From: Syntrophaceae bacterium
GTDB taxonomy: Bacteria > Desulfobacterota > Syntrophorhabdia > Syntrophorhabdales > WCHB1-27
Length of the DNA: 6,197 nucleotides
Assembly (NCBI GenBank): GCA_003165115.1
Contig: PLSJ01000443.1
Span: 1-6,197, forward strand
Direction: 5' to 3'
In this document: in pieces, positions 5,980 to 6,197 of the stretch
Numbering within the stretch: the stretch's first letter is position 1
Layout of the letters: each line of letters starts with the position of its first letter
Made by a program: the position numbers and the translations under genes
Notes under the pieces: generated by a model
What the model saw: only the letters and a program-made list of their open reading frames with translations
Told to the model about the DNA's origin: nothing
The model's database searches: none

Positions 5980-6197
5980 CTACCTCACATGCTCTTCGTA
6001 ATTATAGTCTTCGGGAAAATAGAGTCCTTTCTCCGCCTGCTCCTTGAGCTTGGCAAAAATCATCCGGCCGGAAGTCGTCTGCAGAAGGCTGGTCACCACC
6101 ACGTCCACCGTTTTCCCTATCAGCTTTTTCGAATCGTCGACAACCACCATCGTCCCGTCGTCCAGATACCCAACGCCCTGGTTGTACTCCTTGCCTT
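5980..6197 (-). CDS. PIN/TRAM-domain protein (YacL-like), C-terminal end only
   Basis: Reading leftward from the window edge in the open frame gives 71 residues and a TAG stop at 5980-5982; the N-terminal part lies outside. The visible part has the TRAM-domain pattern of YacL-type proteins: [20 protein letters not shown], then [18 protein letters not shown] and SGRMIFAK, with a charged tail ending EEHVR. TRAM is a small beta-barrel, probably RNA-binding. In full-length relatives it follows membrane helices and a PIN-type nuclease domain, so an RNA-related nuclease role at the membrane is expected from the family, not seen here. Its place just before ispD matches yacL-ispD-ispF-gltX in Bacillus subtilis. 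It ends 1 bp before the ispD start. Confidence 0.88.
   Translation of the reverse strand, partial: GKEYNQGVGYLDDGTMVVVDDSKKLIGKTVDVVVTSLLQTTSGRMIFAKLKEQAEKGLYFPEDYNYEEHVR

Overview
The window is densely packed chromosomal DNA with moderately high GC and almost no intergenic space. One gene at the left edge reads rightward: an Rrf2/IscR-type regulator at 75-542. Everything else, from 544 to the right edge, is one tight leftward gene cluster. In transcription order (right to left) it holds the C-terminal end of a YacL-like PIN/TRAM protein (cut by the window edge), ispD, ispF, gltX, a membrane histidine kinase of NtrB type, and an NtrC-type sigma-54 response regulator. Junctions are 1 bp (yacL-ispD), a 4-bp overlap (ispD-ispF), 12 bp (ispF-gltX), a 40-bp overlap (gltX-kinase) and a 14-bp overlap (kinase-regulator). 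A single transcript with translational coupling is therefore likely. Its promoter must lie beyond 6197, or inside a gene.

The order yacL-ispD-ispF-gltX is the one known from Bacillus subtilis, where cysE and cysS follow. Here that position is taken by a two-component system. An NtrB/NtrC pair, an IscR-like regulator, the GC content and the non-mevalonate isoprenoid genes suggest a Gram-negative bacterium, perhaps of the former Deltaproteobacteria (Desulfobacterota, for example a Syntrophorhabdus-like lineage). This placement is inference from gene content, not from a search.

How the genes act: IspD and IspF catalyse the third and fifth steps of the MEP isoprenoid pathway. GltX charges tRNA with glutamate. 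The kinase senses an unknown signal through an extracytoplasmic domain of about 145 residues and should phosphorylate D56 of the regulator, which then drives sigma-54 RNA polymerase. The regulator is unusual in its last ~80 residues, which look like a winged helix rather than the normal Fis-type DNA-binding domain. On the other side, the Rrf2/IscR-like gene is preceded by a good match to an IscR type-1 operator laid over a TTGACA -35 box, which implies autoregulation, and its transcript may be leaderless. The two transcription units converge with one base between their stop codons and no recognisable terminator.

No RNA gene, mobile element, CRISPR array or frameshifted gene was seen. All complete genes look intact. 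I see no strong candidate for a wholly new system; the most interesting points are the atypical NtrC-type output domain and the placement of this two-component pair in a housekeeping operon.
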